64,000 bases of DNA from positions 1-64,000 of the forward strand of contig CANARY010000008.1 in NCBI GenBank assembly GCA_947364235.1, written 5' to 3'. Positions 62,101 through 64,000 of this stretch are shown here, in pieces. The position numbers and the translations under genes are program-made. Below the pieces are notes generated by a model that saw nothing but the letters and a program-made list of their open reading frames with translations, was not told where the DNA came from and ran no database searches. The stretch's first letter is position 1. Every line of letters begins with the position of its first letter. Source of the stretch: an uncultured Candidatus Melainabacteria bacterium (GTDB lineage: Bacteria > Cyanobacteriota > Vampirovibrionia > Gastranaerophilales > Gastranaerophilaceae).

Positions 62101-63336
62101 ATGAATTTAGATAAAGTAAGAGCAACAGATGCAGAAGTTGCGAAGTATATAGACGAAGAGCTTGAAAGACAGCAGACAACAATTGAGCTGATTGCAAGTG
62201 AAAATTTCACCTCTCCGGCTGTAATGCAGGCTTGCGGCAGCGTTTTAACCAACAAATATGCAGAAGGCAAGCCTCACAAACGCTATTATAACGGCTGCGA
62301 AGTTATTGACAAAATTGAAGAGCTTGCTCAAAAAAGAGCTTGCGAACTTTTCAAAATGGATCACGCAAACGTACAGCCACATTCCGGAGCTCAAGCTAAC
62401 ATGGCAGTTTTTGCAGCGCTTCTTAAATGCGGAGACCCCGTTTTAGGTATGGATTTATCAAACGGCGGTCATCTAAGCCACGGTTCTCCTGTTAACTTCT
62501 CAGGCATGTACTTCAACGTAAAAAGCTACGGCGTAGACGAAAACGGAAACATTGATTACGAAGATGTCCGTAAAATGGCGCTTGAACACAAGCCAAAATT
62601 GATAATATGCGGCGCAAGCAACTATTCAAAAATAATTGATTTTAAAAAGTTTAGAGAAATTGCTGACGAAGTCGGCGCAATTCTTCTTGCTGATATAGCT
62701 CACATTGCAGGGCTCGTAGCAGGCGGAGTTCACCCGTCACCTGCGGGTTACGCACAAATCGTAACTACAACAACACACAAAACTTTACGCGGACCAAGAG
62801 GCGGAATTATTATGTGTGACGAAGAATACGCTCTTGCAATAGATAAAGCTGTTTTTCCGGGTATTCAAGGCGGGCCTTTAGAACACATTATTGCAGGAAA
62901 AGCTGTTGCTCTTAAAGAAGCTTTGCAGCCTGAGTTTAAAGCTTATGCAGAACAAATTGTTAAAAACGCAAAGGCAATGGCTCAAGGACTTCTGGATAAC
63001 GGAATGGATATTGTTGGCGGAATGACTCAAAACCACTTAATGACACTTGACTTAAGAAAAACAGGTAAAACCGGTAAAGATATGGCAAATATCTTAGAAA
63101 GAGTAGGAATTACTGCAAATAAAAACACTGTTCCAAATGACCCGCAAAGCCCGTTTGTTACAAGCGGAATAAGGCTTGGTGCAGCTGCGATGACGACAAG
63201 AGGCTTCAAAGAAAATGACATGAAGGAAGTTGCAAGAATAATTTCTGAAGCTATCAAAAATTCTGATAACGAAGAAGTTTTAAGCACACTTAGAGCAGAG
63301 TCTTTGAAGCTTTGCAAAAAATACCCTTTGTATTAA
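62101..63336 (+). CDS. glyA: Serine hydroxymethyltransferase
   Basis: A 411-residue PLP enzyme interconverting serine and glycine with tetrahydrofolate. It has [26 protein letters not shown] and the Schiff-base Lys in [15 protein letters not shown], and the length matches the family. The ATG at 62101 is chosen over a GTG at 62095 because AGGGAGGAG then sits five bases upstream. The next gene follows after 31 bp and may be co-transcribed. Confidence 0.96.
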   Translation: MNLDKVRATDAEVAKYIDEELERQQTTIELIASENFTSPAVMQACGSVLTNKYAEGKPHKRYYNGCEVIDKIEELAQKRACELFKMDHANVQPHSGAQANMAVFAALLKCGDPVLGMDLSNGGHLSHGSPVNFSGMYFNVKSYGVDENGNIDYEDVRKMALEHKPKLIICGASNYSKIIDFKKFREIADEVGAILLADIAHIAGLVAGGVHPSPAGYAQIVTTTTHKTLRGPRGGIIMCDEEYALAIDKAVFPGIQGGPLEHIIAGKAVALKEALQPEFKAYAEQIVKNAKAMAQGLLDNGMDIVGGMTQNHLMTLDLRKTGKTGKDMANILERVGITANKNTVPNDPQSPFVTSGIRLGAAAMTTRGFKENDMKEVARIISEAIKNSDNEEVLSTLRAESLKLCKKYPLY

Positions 63337-63367
63337 TAAAGGTAAGTACAAATTAAAGGAAGAATAA

Positions 63368-64000
63368 ATGATAATCAAACTTACACAAGCACATATAATA
63401 GGCGCATGCATTTCTTATTTAATAGGGGTGTTTATTGTACCATTTGTAATAGAATTTTCACAAAAAGAAGGACTTGTTGATGTTCCTAACGAAAGAAAGA
63501 TTCACAAGAATCCGATTTCGCGTCTGGGCGGAATTGCTATCTGGACAAGTGCAATGTTAACGTTTTTATTCCTTGTTTTAATGAGCTATTACCCTTATGG
63601 CAGTTTGCTTTCTGGGATTTTATTAGGCGGTTCCTTGATGTTTCTATTAGGTTTGATTGATGATATTTATAATTTAGATGCAAAATTCAAGCTTGTTATT
63701 CAGCTTTCTATTGCTACTATAGTCTACCTTTTAGGAGTTCAAATAGATACAATTTTCAACCCGTTTGGCGGAGTAATTCATCTCGGGCTGTTTTCGTATC
63801 CTATTACAATATTATGGATAGTAGGTATTTCAAACGCTGTTAACTTTATTGACGGAGTCGATGGTCTGGCAGGTTCAGTAATATCAGTAAGCTCAATCAC
63901 GTTAGCGCTTATAGCAGTCGCAATAACGCCGGCACAGCCTATTACAGCATTAATTGCATTTATTCTTGCCGGCTCAGTTCTCGCATTTCTGACTTTCAAT
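63368..64000 (+). CDS. WecA/TagO-type undecaprenyl-phosphate sugar-1-phosphate transferase (partial)
   Basis: At least 211 residues, cut by the right edge. The multi-helix protein carries PNERKIHKNPISRLGGIAI, the first Asp motif LGLIDDIYNLDAKFKL and the catalytic loop NAVNFIDGVDGLAG, all standard for the MraY/WecA/TagO family. It starts surface-polysaccharide, wall-polymer or O-antigen synthesis by moving a sugar-phosphate onto undecaprenyl phosphate. The HKNP/IDGVDGLAG type favours WecA/TagO over MraY. AAGGAAG precedes the ATG. Confidence 0.9.
   Translation, partial: MIIKLTQAHIIGACISYLIGVFIVPFVIEFSQKEGLVDVPNERKIHKNPISRLGGIAIWTSAMLTFLFLVLMSYYPYGSLLSGILLGGSLMFLLGLIDDIYNLDAKFKLVIQLSIATIVYLLGVQIDTIFNPFGGVIHLGLFSYPITILWIVGISNAVNFIDGVDGLAGSVISVSSITLALIAVAITPAQPITALIAFILAGSVLAFLTFN

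Overview
The window is an AT-rich bacterial chromosome segment. It most resembles the Gastranaerophilales/Vampirovibrionia (the non-photosynthetic sister lineage of Cyanobacteria found in guts). This is an inference from the low GC, Gram-negative traits (an MCE/MlaD-type lipid-transport protein, a giant secreted adhesin, a lytic transglycosylase), a minCDE cluster, an isolated set of flagellar rod genes, and small proteins carrying a short N-terminal FKA/FRG-type motif that I associate with this group. No 16S gene is present to confirm it.

Layout. 1-9747 (minus): one uninterrupted reading frame of at least 3,249 codons encodes a repeat-rich exported adhesin that runs off the left edge. Its upstream region (9748-10241) holds two near-identical palindromes. 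10.2-13.5 kb: an HNH-like protein gene converges on an M48 protease-LrgA-LrgB operon. 13.7-14.0 kb: three tRNA genes (Thr, Thr, Tyr) and a terminator. 14.1-16.6 kb: four flagellar rod genes. 16.6-20.7 kb: pheA, then an MFS exporter operon that includes a protease-like protein without its catalytic motif. 20.7-24.4 kb: minC-minD-minE, a small lineage-type protein and an mlaD-like gene. 24.5-27.9 kb: pgi, dedA and a ferritin-like protein.

28.0-39.9 kb is accessory DNA and looks like an integrated element. It holds a minus-strand hicA-hicB-AlbA_2-HEPN/zinc-ribbon gene run (candidate defence cargo), a DUF3987-type P-loop protein, iteron-like repeats, a CHC2/Toprim primase, a small terminase-like protein, an XRE repressor and a large serine recombinase broken by a one-base frameshift. 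The recombinase reading frame ends inside a tRNA-Arg gene. Size and content recall a phage satellite rather than a full prophage, because no capsid or tail genes are visible.

40-46 kb: two adjoining groups of signalling genes (degenerate REC/GGDEF protein, histidine kinases, a NarL-type regulator). 46-64 kb: housekeeping and envelope genes, namely prfB, tmk, DUF3137, lemA, a Slt-type transglycosylase, a serpin-like exported protein, an aminotransferase, a broken LuxR/XRE regulator, a YqeG-type phosphatase, peptidase U32, DUF4127, clpB, glyA and the start of a WecA/TagO-type glycosyl-1-phosphate transferase cut by the right edge.

The most promising new biology is the AlbA_2 + HEPN/zinc-ribbon gene pair behind HicAB inside the candidate satellite, the Pmp-like giant adhesin, and a set of accessory genes whose -10 boxes lie six bases before the start codon, which suggests leaderless mRNAs.
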